Assembly: GCF_025118155.1 (NCBI RefSeq)
Contig: NW_026251400.1
Span: forward strand, 310,001-374,000
Direction of reading: 5' to 3'
Length of the DNA: 64,000 nucleotides
DNA from: Cokeromyces recurvatus
Taxonomy: Eukaryota > Mucoromycota > Mucoromycetes > Mucorales > Mucoraceae
The notes beneath the pieces were generated by a model, which worked only from the letters and a program-made list of their open reading frames with translations, did not search any database and was not told where the DNA came from. Position 1 is the first letter of the stretch, and the number at the start of each line of letters is the position of its first letter. Positions 1-19,166 of this stretch are shown here, one piece after another. Position numbers and translations under genes: made by a program.

Positions 1-8499
<8,499 letters not shown>

Positions 8500-8838
8500 A
8501 TAAGAATAAATAAAGTCATGTATGTATAGTATACGTTTGTAATATATATTATTAATTTCTTGTAGACTTGAAAATACATGAGTGCTATATTCATTAAATT
8601 AATTAATTTATTTCTTGAAAAAATCTCAAAAAAAAAAAAAAAACGAAAAAAAAAACGTATAGCTTACTAACGAGTGCGTATAATATACATCTATTTTTCT
8701 TTCTTCATCTTTATATTTCAAGGAAAAAAAAACAAGTCGACAAGAGAAGGATAAAATCAGTATGTGTGTAGACATTGCAATTATTGCAAAATGCCAAACT
8801 CCTTTTTATACTTCTCAGCTGTGAGTCAACATAATAGT
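8500..8838. other. Intergenic, convergent 3' ends
   Basis: This is the spacer between the BEACH gene (+) and the gag/protease-like gene (-), whose 3' ends face each other. It contains A-rich tracts near 8625-8655 and no supportable gene. Confidence 0.6.
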
Positions 8839-10176
8839 TTATTTTATTTTCTCTACAATATACGGAGTTTCTTTACCAAGGAACTGAATGCATCGTGATA
8901 TTATATTTAATGTAGGATTATAAAAATGAAAGAAATCAGCTCCCAATACCAGATCTACTTTACCACCATATATAGAAGGTAAAACCTGAATTTCCATCTT
9001 TGAAGTTATATTTTGGGGGTCTGCAGGATGATGAATAGGTAATATTAAGATACCAATCGAATCGATGTAACCAAAATCAGTATTAATACCAAAATTATCA
9101 CTTTTTTGCATAGGCAATCCAAGTCTTTGTACACAATCAAGCGAAATAGCTGAACTACCCCAGCGCATCTTTGCTAACAATCCTTTTACTTTCTGACCAT
9201 TAATTGGAAGCTCTAAGAATGTCAAATTAACACCTGAATGCTCTGGTGGAACATGCGTTAGGATACGTGGATTTTCTGTTAGATCTACTACAGGTGCAGG
9301 AATTGTAATAATATTTTTCTTTTTACTATTCTTTGTTGTTTTTATATCTATTTTTGAGGGCCCTGATTTGGATACTGTTGAAGATAATGATGAATTAGGA
9401 GAAGTATCAGAAACATCATTATTTGTTACTGAAGATGCATCCAGTGTATTTGATGGATTATCCGAAATTGAAGATGTTGAACTTCCAACTGTCCACTTAT
9501 CTTTATTTGAGTCTTGTTCTTTTGCTTTGCTGTTTTCTTTTTCCCTACTTTGGCCCTTTTTCACTTCGGACTGCTGCTTCTGTTCTAATTGAGATTCATT
9601 TAATGACATATCATTAAATATTTTTTCAATTTGTTGCTGTTTTTCTTCTGATATTAATAAATGTTTGATCGAATTGATTGTCTGCTTTTTTTGTGCTGCT
9701 GAAACGCATGTATCTGGTACAAAGTAGCCAGAATCTCTTAAAGCCCTTGACTCTGGAGATTTAAAAATAGTTGTAGAAGAATTTAAATCCTCACAACCTA
9801 AAATAGCACTTACTCGAGCACAATGCATACGTGCAAGAGCAGCTACTTCTAGCCAGCTTGGACAAGACAATTCCATGTGTTCAACCATGCGTCGCCATCG
9901 AGGATGTAAATTCATAATGAATAAAATGACAAGTTCTCGATCTGAAGGTAAAAAGTTAAGTAGAAGTAGTTTTTGCTGGAATTCGCTTATGTATTCGTCT
10001 AATTGCTTTGCTAGCTTTATTTGTTCTTTTTGGATTGGAGTCCATTCTTTACTTTCAAATTGTGATTCGATTGGTGTCTGTTGCTCTGGTGCTTGAAAAT
10101 GCCCCAACTTTAAGTTTATAGATTTGTTTGATGAGGGCTTTGTAACAGCTCTCTTTTTTGTTCTTGTTCTCACCAT
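8839..10176 (-). CDS. Gag/retropepsin-like protein, catalytic motif absent
   Basis: Single-exon 445-residue protein. Residues about 55-130 (LHPRWRRMVEHMEL, WLEVAALARMHCARV) resemble the capsid-like Gag region of Ty3/Gypsy elements. A low-complexity Ser/Lys/Gln linker follows at 190-290. The C-terminal ~140 residues have the layout of a retroviral-type aspartyl protease (retropepsin/Ddi1 fold): a beta-rich lead-in, then GLLAKMRWGSSAISLDCV where the active site should be, and VDLVLGADFFHFYNP near the end. The catalytic D-T/S-G triplet is missing; AKMRWGSS stands in its place. No reverse transcriptase, integrase or LTR flanks it. I infer a domesticated gag-protease gene whose protease fold has become a binding domain. 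A decayed element that happens to remain open is the alternative. It lies 147 bp head-to-head with the Rab escort gene. Confidence 0.75.
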   Translation of the reverse strand: MVRTRTKKRAVTKPSSNKSINLKLGHFQAPEQQTPIESQFESKEWTPIQKEQIKLAKQLDEYISEFQQKLLLLNFLPSDRELVILFIMNLHPRWRRMVEHMELSCPSWLEVAALARMHCARVSAILGCEDLNSSTTIFKSPESRALRDSGYFVPDTCVSAAQKKQTINSIKHLLISEEKQQQIEKIFNDMSLNESQLEQKQQSEVKKGQSREKENSKAKEQDSNKDKWTVGSSTSSISDNPSNTLDASSVTNNDVSDTSPNSSLSSTVSKSGPSKIDIKTTKNSKKKNIITIPAPVVDLTENPRILTHVPPEHSGVNLTFLELPINGQKVKGLLAKMRWGSSAISLDCVQRLGLPMQKSDNFGINTDFGYIDSIGILILPIHHPADPQNITSKMEIQVLPSIYGGKVDLVLGADFFHFYNPTLNIISRCIQFLGKETPYIVEKIK

Positions 10177-10323
10177 ATTGTTGTTATAAGAGTAATATGT
10201 GGGAATATGTATATGTCATTTTTTTTAAGAAAAAAAAAAAAAAAGAGAGATAGCAAAAATTTCCGAATTTTTATTAATAGTATCTGTATTTCAAATATCT
10301 TACTATTTCTTTTTTCTTCAATA

Positions 10324-12387
10324 ATGAGCGACGATTTAGAAGAAATAAATTTTGATTACATTGTATTGGGAACAGGATTAATAGAGTCAATTCTAGCTGG
10401 GTAAGATATCCAGATAATATAAGGAAGTATTCTATTATTAAATTGAAAATAAAAAGATCATTAGCTAGAATCGGTAAAAAAGTCCTTCATTTGGATAGCC
10501 ATCAACATTATGGCAGTAATTGGAGTGTTTTTGGTTTTCGAGAGTTAATAAAATGGTATTTGGATAGAACTCAGGGTAATGATTAGAAACATGGTTTTAT
10601 AAATTATAAATTGAAATTTATCTATTTATAATAGAGATAGAAGAGCAAGTCATTGGTAATTCAAAAAAAATAAAAATGAAATAAAATAAAATAAAAAATT
10701 AAGCATTCAGCTTATGCAGTTTTTATTAACGCGAAAATCAACAAGTAGAAGGGGATTTAAGTATAAATTATGAACGTAGTTATAGTTCAAATTTTAAAAA
10801 CGTTCAGCTTAAAATTTGTGGAGATAAACTAGTAACAAAAGAACTCGAGGAAGGAAATTCAGCAGAGAACCTTAGTAAAAAACCATCTAATGAAGCAGAC
10901 AAAGCTCTTTTTGATGCTTATTTTAAATTAACTTCTTCAACTGAAAATGAGTTGCCATGTGAGATGAAATTATTCAATTATTTATTGAAAAATTCTCGCT
11001 CCTACAATCTAGACACGACACCTAAATTGTTAGGAGCTCGTGAAGAACTAGTAGATATTTTGATCCGTAGTGGTGTAGGACGCTACTTGGAGTTTAGAAA
11101 TGTGGATGATGTATATATTTTTGATGATTCTATTAAATTCTTTGAAAAGGTGAAAAAAAAATAATCAAAAATAATGTATTATCTTCTTTTTTTTTTCTTA
11201 TGAATGACATTATATAGGTTCCTAGTTCTAAAGAAGATGTTTTCACGAATAAGTCAGTTAGCTTAGTTGAAAAGAGAAAATTAATGAAATTTTTAACTTT
11301 TGCTATGGAATATGATATAAAAGATCCATTATTTGAAGGTTAGATAATATATAGAAGATATATGTTATACTATTTCATCATATTTTCAGGTACAGATAAC
11401 TTAAACTATGGACAATTTCTTACTGAAAAGTTTAAAATTACTGGGAAATTGAAAAATGCTATCATATATGCTATTGCCCTTGTGAATGAGAAAGGTAATT
11501 AAATTAAAGTAACTATATCATATGTATATTAATATATCTATCTATAGTTTCTATAAAACATGGCTTAGATAGAACCCATCAATTTGTTCGAGCTATGGGT
11601 AGATTTGGAAAAGGTGCTTATCTTTGCCCTCTTTATGGAGGAGCAAGTGAAATCGCTCAAGCATTCTGTAGAGTATGTGCTGTATATGGTGGCATTTATA
11701 TTCTAAACGAAGCACTAGAGAGATACGTAATTGATGAGAAGACGAATAAATGTACAGGAATAATTACAAAGGAAGGGAAAGAATATAAAGGTCAGAAAAT
11801 AATTGCTGGTATTGACTATTTGAATTATTCATGGTTGCCTCATGAAGATAATCTTAGGTAAAAGAATAAACGTTTTCTTTTGTGCATGCATTAAATTAAT
11901 ATGACATTATAGTACTTGGATTTCTAGAGCTATTTTAGTAACAGATACACGATTAGAGACAATAAATTGTGAGGGCTTAAGTTATAGTATATTCCCACCT
12001 GGTAGTGAAGCAGGTAATATAGATGAGCCTATTTATGGAATTCATCAAAATGACGAAATCATGGCATGTCCTAAAAACCAATATGTTACCTACTTATGGA
12101 CAACTTCAAAAAATGAAGATGCACTTAAAAAGGCGATTGATTTATTAACGAGTCAAGGCAAGCAGCCATTTATCAATGTATTTTATAAGCAGCGCGTTCG
12201 TAATTTGAACATGTTTGAAAACTCTGGAAAATTACCGAAGAACATCATACCATGTAGTGATCCTGATGCTACTTTAGATTTTGAGACTGCTATAAAAGAA
12301 GCACGCAATTTATTTTATGAATGTGAATCATCTGATGCAGAATTTATGCCTTCTGTAGAACAAGAAAATGAAGATACTTTTGATTGA
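10324..12387 (+). CDS. Rab escort protein (REP/CHM/Mrs6 family)
   Basis: REP presents newly made Rab GTPases to geranylgeranyl transferase II and delivers them to membranes. Eight exons: 10324-10400, 10457-10575, 10635-10655 (21 nt), 10749-11149, 11218-11338, 11390-11494, 11548-11857, 11913-12387, giving 542 aa. The N-terminus has the GDI/REP dinucleotide-fold motif ([17 protein letters not shown]) followed by [16 protein letters not shown]. Conserved REP/GDI blocks later include [21 protein letters not shown] and [14 protein letters not shown]. The first acceptor was set at 10456 because it alone yields the expected helix [13 protein letters not shown]. The length, above the ~450 aa of Rab GDI, and sequences like [10 protein letters not shown] favour REP over GDI, though both share the fold. 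The start ATG at 10324 gives the short N-terminus expected for the family. Confidence 0.9.
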
Positions 12388-12905
12388 TAAAATAAATAGA
12401 ATAGTAATTTATACAAATACGTATCGTATATATGATATGTGGTAATACTTTAATTCAATGTTTTTGTATCTTTCTCCTGCCGTTAAAATATAGCCGGCCA
12501 AAATCAAATAAACGGAATAGGGTATACATAGGCTATTTGTAATAAAAAAAAAAACAATCACTTTATTTTTTTATATATCTCAGGAGTAGATAGTAAGGCT
12601 AATTGAAGTACGATGACATTTGCTGCAGAATCAAGTATCGCAGACTAAAGTCCCTTAACTTTTTTTTTTTTTTTGTTATTTTGATAGTACATAATAAGAA
12701 GTTATGACGTTGTATGCACTTGTAGATAATTTGATAAATTGCAAGTAAAATATTATGCACTCGTACATAATTGTCAAGAGATAGGCCTATGACATCTTTA
12801 GACGGATGAGGAATCTATACTGAAAGATGTATTATCAAGAATACGATAGATATGCCTCCATACTCTACTTTACTTGTAAAAGAAAGGTATTCACACTTTA
12901 TTAAT
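12388..12905. other. Intergenic, 518 bp
   Basis: Spacer between the converging REP and YIF1 genes. It has an A-run near 12545 and a T-run near 12660. I looked for a Pol III RNA gene upstream of the T-run and recognised none. Confidence 0.5.
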
Positions 12906-14201
12906 TTAGTTTACAAGGAAAAACATATAAACTATTTGAAGTGCAGCAATTGTAAGTAAAAACCACAAACGTCTCTTACGTTGAGGATTCATTGTCGAGG
13001 GACCAGCGGCAGCATCAGGTAAAATAACATATCTCATAGAACGAAGCTAAATACAATCAGGTAAATATATATGCATAATATATATTATAAATGTATTACT
13101 TACCAAGAAGAAGCTAACACAGAAGCCTGTATAAAAGAAGATAAGCCATGAAATATAACCTTTTCCTCCAACTAATCTAACAATATCAGTGACAATTATA
13201 CCAACAAATTTGTAGCCATAATAGCATAATAAATCCAGCATAGATCCTTCAAAAGGAATACTTAGGAAGTAACAGCCTAATCTAGTATATACAATTTCCC
13301 AAAATATGACAGCAGCCGAAGTAGACACAGCAATATACAGTAATTCAGGATGAAAACTTTACAAAAAGTTAATAAACAAATCTACTCATGTTTAATTGAC
13401 TTAAACTTACTTTTTATGAAGCCCAGCAGATAAACCACAAAGTAAAACGTATGTCACTACAGCCATAACTATATAAAGCTGAATAAATATTACACTGTAT
13501 TTATTATTTGATTTTTTTCATACCAGGAATATATAAATCAGGCGAATTAATATCTTCCCTGGGTGGTTTAAATCCTTCTATTTGACCTGTTTCTGATCTC
13601 ATAATCAAACGATTCCAAGACTAGTATCAATTAGTCTCTTGTGCAAAATATATATTCATATATATCTAAACTTACTGAATGTCTCCAAGGAAATAATAAA
13701 AGTCTGATTTTGCTCATGACATAGGTATTACTAACATTAAAATAATGCCTTAAAGCAGGTAAATTCACCCATCTATTAAACTATAGATATACGTTAATTA
13801 CAAAATTTGACTCATCTAGTATTTCTTACATTCTTTTCAACATAAGCATGGCCTTGTGCCATTGCACTTCCTGCAAATTGCATGCCCATTTGAGCTGCAG
13901 GATCATTAAAATTAAATTGAGAATAGAAATTGCTTGCAATCTGCGTTGGTTGCTGAGGAGTATAAGCATTAGGATCATATGTTTGATTCATCTTCATGGA
14001 TTGTTGAGAATAGTTTTGGTTATATTGATATTGCTGTTGATTTAATCCAGGTGAGGGAGTATTCGTTTGATTTACAGTAAAGTCTGGAATAGGATGTTGA
14101 GGCACAGGATGTTGAAGTGGTGGCGGAGATTTAGATGAAGAAGGATTCCCATAAGGTTGATTATGATATTGATAATTAGGATTACCTCCAGATGGATACA
14201 T
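12906..14201 (-). CDS. YIF1: YIF1-type Golgi/ER transport protein
   Basis: Yif1 is a multi-spanning membrane protein that partners Yip1 in ER-to-Golgi vesicle traffic. Six exons (reading direction): 14201-13830, 13780-13676, 13620-13524, 13468-13411, 13356-13104, 13046-12906; 341 aa. The first ~110 residues are Pro/Gln/Asn-rich and cytosolic. The family core follows: FNFNDPAAQMGMQFAGSA, then HYFNVSNTYVMSKIRLLLFP and SPDLYIPVMAVVTYVLL. About five hydrophobic membrane segments fill the C-terminal half, ending in MFFLVN. The exon 3/4 join was set at 13468 because it reproduces the conserved LYIPVMAVVTY; the other nearby AG gives a stop. Length agrees with Yif1 proteins (about 300-350 aa). Its 5' end is 609 bp from the divergent MFS gene. 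Confidence 0.92.
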
Positions 14202-14810
14202 TCTTTTTTTTTTTTTTTATTGTTTAATAATAAAAAATAACGCGAAATAAATAAACTTTAATGAACAATTGTACTTGTTCAGTTGAATCTGGATTAGGTG
14301 TGTATTTTTGAAACTCCGTTGTATTGGAGTAAGCAGTCTTCGTCGATATTGTCATAAAAATTATTTTATCATTCTTCGTTGATTTGTTATTAAATGTACA
14401 CCAGCATATATTTCGATTGTTACAAATAAGGCATCTCCTATTATCCTGGATAATAATCAAATTTCGACACAGGCTTATGTATTATAAGATAATTTGTGAT
14501 AAGGAGAGAAAAGAGCCTTATTTTTTGATACTGTTTCATTTCCAATGTTCGCGATCTATCACAACTTATTTGTATGAACTTAGCTTAAGCAACTATATAA
14601 AGCAAGAGAAATTGATATAATATATACAAGTATTATTTATTTGCTTAAATAAAAAAAAGATAGCTAATAACTCGTAAATATATAAAGAGAACAATTTGTT
14701 ATGAAATTTTAATTCTTCCTGTATGAAGAAGTTTAAATCATAAAATTATGTAGAAATAAATATTTATTATTTCTTTTTTTTTCTCTCCTCTTTTTTTTTC
14801 ATTAAACTTA
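14202..14810. promoter_or_regulatory. Divergent intergenic region YIF1 / MFS transporter
   Basis: This 609-bp spacer lies between two gene starts pointing away from each other, so it should hold both promoters. T-rich pyrimidine tracts lie just before each ATG (14204-14218 and 14773-14800). Two short ORFs in it (14224-14460 and 14384-14620, opposite strands) show no recognisable protein and look like chance frames. Confidence 0.4.
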
Positions 14811-16756
14811 ATGACTATCATTGACCCACCTATAAAAGTCAATTCAGAGTTTTACAAAAGAAAGGCGTTTACTCTCAAAGAAAATGATGAAATTAGACCT
14901 GTTATTGCTGACAAAGTGTCGGAGGAGATAATAATTATTACAGAAGCTGAATGCAAAGAAGATATTGAAGATGTTATAGTTTTAGAGGAAACCGGAAACG
15001 TAGAAAGGCATTTAAAAAAAGTATACAAAGATTATCTAAAAATATATTCATATGTTAATATATCGTTAACAATATAGAGGACATTATCACGGAAACGGAA
15101 ATGGTTTATACTATCTATTGTAGCTCTTCATGGCTTTCTTGGTCCTTTAACTAGCTCAATATATGTAAGTTGCTTATACAAACTGTTAAGAGTATTATCA
15201 TTTATCTTTTTTTTTTTTTTTTTTGTTAATTTTTGAACTTATGATATGTAGGTTCCAGCTATTTCTCAAGTGAGGAATTCATTTAATACATCAAGTACAG
15301 CAATTAATGCAACAATATCCCTCTATATTTTTACTATGGGATTTGCGGTATAAATTATCATACATTAAAAAGGGAGTGCAACTAACTGATTAAAATATAA
15401 TTTATAGCCTCTATTCTGGGCATCATTATCTGAAAGGCAAGGTCGAAGGAGAGTGTACTTAATGGCTACAGTTTTATATATTATAACTACCATAGGTTGC
15501 GCTCTTTCAAAAACAATTGAGCTTTTTATTATTTTACGTGCATTCCAAGCTGTAGGTGCTAGTGCCTCACAGGCTGTTGGTGCTGGGTAAGTCAGCCATG
15601 CATATAATTATGTTATCTAAACGACTATGTATATAATAGGACAATTACTGACTTATTCAATGTGCAGGAACGCGGTAATGCAATGGGGATTTTTCTTTTA
15701 GGTCCTCTCATTGGGCCAGTAATTGGACCTATTGCTGGAGGATTTATCAATGAATGTATGTAAGCAATGAATATGAAGAGAAAGAAAAAAATGAATTAAT
15801 GAGTGTATCTATAGATTTGGATTGGCGATATATTTTTTGGTCTTTGTCAATAATGGGAGGACTTACATTTTTCCTAGTTTTATTTTTTGTACCAGAGACA
15901 TCATCAATAGTACTCATGAAAAAGGAGCGACGATATATTTTTGCAAGGTTACTTGATTCTAACCGAGAAGAATCTATATGGAAAAGTATGTTGAGACCTT
16001 TTAGGTTCATACTTTTACCAGCTGTTTTTCTTTCCACTACTCCTTACTCAATCGCATATGGATTCATGTACTTTGTAATTGCAAGTTTACCTTATCAATT
16101 ATCCTCTCGATATCATTATTCAAGTTATCAGATCGGTTTAGCTTATATCGCAAATGGACTTGGTAATGCTATTGGAGCTTTTGTATCTGGTAAACTAGCA
16201 GATCAAGCTCTTAATAAACTAAATGTCGATAATGAGGAAAAAAGAAAATATTTAGAAGTAAGATTAAACCCAATGTGGATTGGTATTGTTTTACTACCTA
16301 TAGGCGAGCTACTTTACGGATGGTGTGTAAATTATAACATTCATGTATCTGCAGGATTTTTTGGACTTTTTTTGTGTAATAATAATAATAATAATAATAA
16401 TTGCATTATTTACATATACACACTCATATATGAAAAAAAAAATTATTTATCATTTTATTTTTATTTTTATTTTTGTAGTGGGACTTGGTGTAGGTCTAGT
16501 TCAGACACCTTGCAATACATATATCGTCGATCTTTACCAAAAACATTCCGCTTCAGCTATGAGTGCAGGAAACTTATTAAGATGTATTTCTGCTGGATGC
16601 ACACCATTAGTTGCCCCAATAATAATAGCAGAAATAGGAAATGGCTGGTCGTTGACAATTCTTGCAATTATTAGTTCGATGAGTAGTATTTGTATATTTT
16701 TAGTTCAACGATATGGACAATTATGGAAAGAACAATTTGATTCCCATTTGGAATAA
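14811..16756 (+). CDS. MFS transporter, drug:H+ antiporter (DHA1) type
   Basis: Proton-coupled plasma- or vacuolar-membrane exporter of the major facilitator superfamily. Seven exons: 14811-15020, 15078-15164, 15252-15347, 15408-15586, 15640-15755, 15815-16375, 16479-16756; 508 aa. About 85 cytosolic N-terminal residues are acidic. Helix 1 follows (WFILSIVALHGFLGPLTSSI), then the MFS motif A between helices 2 and 3 (FWASLSERQGRRRVYL) and the DHA1 motif C region (GPLIGPVIGPIAGGF). A central loop with RPFRFILLPAVF and a second six-helix half follow. The intron at 16376-16478 holds an (AAT)n microsatellite, and a read-through frame across it is spurious. Substrate is not predictable; polyamine/drug exporters of the Tpo/Qdr type are the nearest kind I recognise. 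The neighbouring protease and GAD are on the same strand but appear to be independent genes. Confidence 0.9.
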
Positions 16757-17302
16757 TATACATATATTTATATTTATATGTATATATTTATTATATAACT
16801 TAATAATTTACTTTATAATATTTCTGAAATAAACAAACATATATTTATTATTCTTAGATGATAATAATCATTAAATACAGTGTATTAGCTTTTTGTATAA
16901 CTCTACTTGATATATTTTAAAAAAAAAAGAAAATAATAATTCTATTCGTGACTATTCAATAACTGTAAAAATATCCCTATTTGATATGAAGGTAATTTAC
17001 AGTATACAACGAAATGCATGATGATGATAAATTCCGAGTATTTTGCTAATAGATAAGAGAAAATTAAAATTATCGTCTTTATAAAACCAGAATTACAACA
17101 TATGTTTGTTTTATATGAATATAGATTTTTTTTTTTTCATTTCTGTTTAAATTTTCACTAATGGAAATGAAACCTGACTTGTTAGAGCATTTAAATTTAA
17201 GTAAATATACATATTCTCATCCTTATAGAAAAGGTTACAGAATTTATATAAATACAATATAACTCTTTTAATCTTCTTCTTCTTTTTAATTGTAAAATAA
17301 TT
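16757..17302. other. Intergenic, 546 bp
   Basis: AT-rich spacer between the MFS transporter and the protease, both on the + strand. A pyrimidine-rich stretch (about 17265-17290) precedes the protease ATG. I see no gene. Confidence 0.5.
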
Positions 17303-18972
17303 ATGGGGTCTATGGTATCGCTATTTCTGGTCTGTATTGTTGCTAGCATTAAAATATATTCTATCAATGCATTAGAAACCAGAAGTAATGGTTTAGCTGG
17401 AGAAGGTATTCAGCATAGTTTCCCTACTCACATTGTTAAACTAAAAACAGGCAATTACCAGAATGCTACAGGTACAATATATATATATATATATATACAT
17501 ATTAGTCTTCTAATCCTTTTCAATAATATAATGAATTTATAGTTCTTGAAGCTGCTTCTTTTATGAAAGGACATTATGAAACTTTTCAAATTTTACATGG
17601 CTTACAGAATGGCTATTTTGATCTTTCGGCCACTACAAGCAATAGCTTTGATATTAGCTCTATAAAAAATGTCGATATAGATTCAAAATTTGAAGCTATC
17701 TTCGGTACTTTTCAAGCTTCTTTTGTCGATTATCTAAGCCAACTTGAAGATGTAGAATATATTGAGCCAAACCATATTTATAGGGCACCTGTTTTACCTG
17801 CGCTTGTTGATCCCAAGCCATATGTTCCTAGTTCTATGAAGCCGATTAATAATGAGCAACATCAAAAACGTAATCTAATAACACAATTTAATGTACCTAG
17901 CTGGGGGCTTGCACGTGTTAGTCATCGTGACAACGATGATTTAGCGTCCTATACTTATGAAGACTCATTTGGGTAAATCGGCAATATTACTTATATATAT
18001 ATATATATATTTATCATTGATAGTTGATTTACTCTTATTTCTTATAGTCATGATATTCATGTATATATTTTTGACTCTGGAATAGAGCCTACACATCCTG
18101 ATTTCGGCGGACGTGCCATTATGGAAGCTAATTTTATCGAATATGAAGGAGACACAGACCTTGCTGGACATGGTATGTTTTTCATTATTATTTTTTCTTT
18201 TTTTTTTTTTTTTAAAAAAAAGGGGGGGAGAAGTATTAACTTATAGTTTATTAGGCACTCATGTAGCTGGTACAATTGGAGGCAATACATTTGGTATAGC
18301 TAAAAATGTTATTTTACACGGTGTCAAGATACTTGATGCCACTGGTGAAGGAAGAAGCTCGTCTCTTTTACAGGCTATTTCCTATGTCATTAAAAAAGCT
18401 GAACGCGGTCGCAGTCTCATCAATCTTTCCTTGACAGGTCCTCCTTCACAGGTTATTGATGATGCCCTCTCAATGATTGTTAAGCAGCATGGGATCCCTG
18501 TCTTTGTATCTGCCGGTAATACAGGAAATGATGCCTGTCAGTATTCACCTTCAGCAAATCCAGATGTCTTTGTAGTAGGTGCATCGGATATTGATGATAC
18601 AATTCCTAGTTTCTCATCTTTTGGTGACTGTGTTCGTATTTATGCACCTGGGACAAATATTACGAGCAGTTGGTTAGGAGGTCAAAGTCGATCAATGCAA
18701 GGAACTAGGTGAATAAGAAAATATATTTTATTTTCCTTTTTTTCTTTTTTTCTTTTTTTTTTTAGGTCTATTTATTTATTAACTTTATTTTGTTTTATAG
18801 TATGGCTAATCCTCATGTAACTGGTATTGCTGCCATCTTGATGAGTCAATACAAATTCTCTAAACCAAGTGAGCTTTATGAAGCTATCAAATCCTCTGCT
18901 ACTCAAAAGATTCTTAAGCAATCTTCTCATGAAGATAATAGTCTAAAATTGTTAGCTTATTATGGACATTAA
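17303..18972 (+). CDS. Subtilisin-like serine protease, proteinase K (S8A) type
   Basis: Secreted or vacuolar endopeptidase made as a prepro-enzyme. Five exons: 17303-17471, 17543-17972, 18048-18172, 18255-18708, 18801-18972; 449 aa. A hydrophobic signal peptide (MVSLFLVCIVASI) is followed by an I9-type propeptide ending near DVEYIEPNHIY. The catalytic domain begins around VPSWGLARVS. All three catalytic residues are visible: Asp in YIFDSGIEPTHPDF, His in GTHVAG (split by the 18173-18254 intron) and Ser in GTSMANPHV (split by the 18709-18800 intron). The oxyanion Asn is in FVSAGNTGND. All splice joins fall inside conserved motifs, which supports them. There is no C-terminal extension. Proteinase K and cerevisin-like enzymes have this layout; a vacuolar role is possible but not shown by the sequence. 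Confidence 0.95.
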
Positions 18973-19166
18973 CATCTTAAATAATAAAAAGGTTTTTATA
19001 ATAATGAAGCAGGGCAAGCAAATTCGCCTATTTAAGTAATAATGACGTTTAAGTATCTGAATTTTTCTATTTTATGCATTTCACACTCATAAAATAAAAG
19101 AGAAATAGGATTACTTCTTTTTCGCATTATTTTTTTTTAATTATAAATTAATTACATCTATTAAAT

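Noticed and set aside
12600..12675. Pol III-type small RNA upstream of a T tract
   Set aside because: No match to tRNA, U6, U6atac or box C/D features that I could recognise.
15754..16674. 306-aa ORF running through the MFS intron
   Set aside because: It reads the (AAT)n intron 16376-16478 as poly-Asn and loses the conserved second-half frame.
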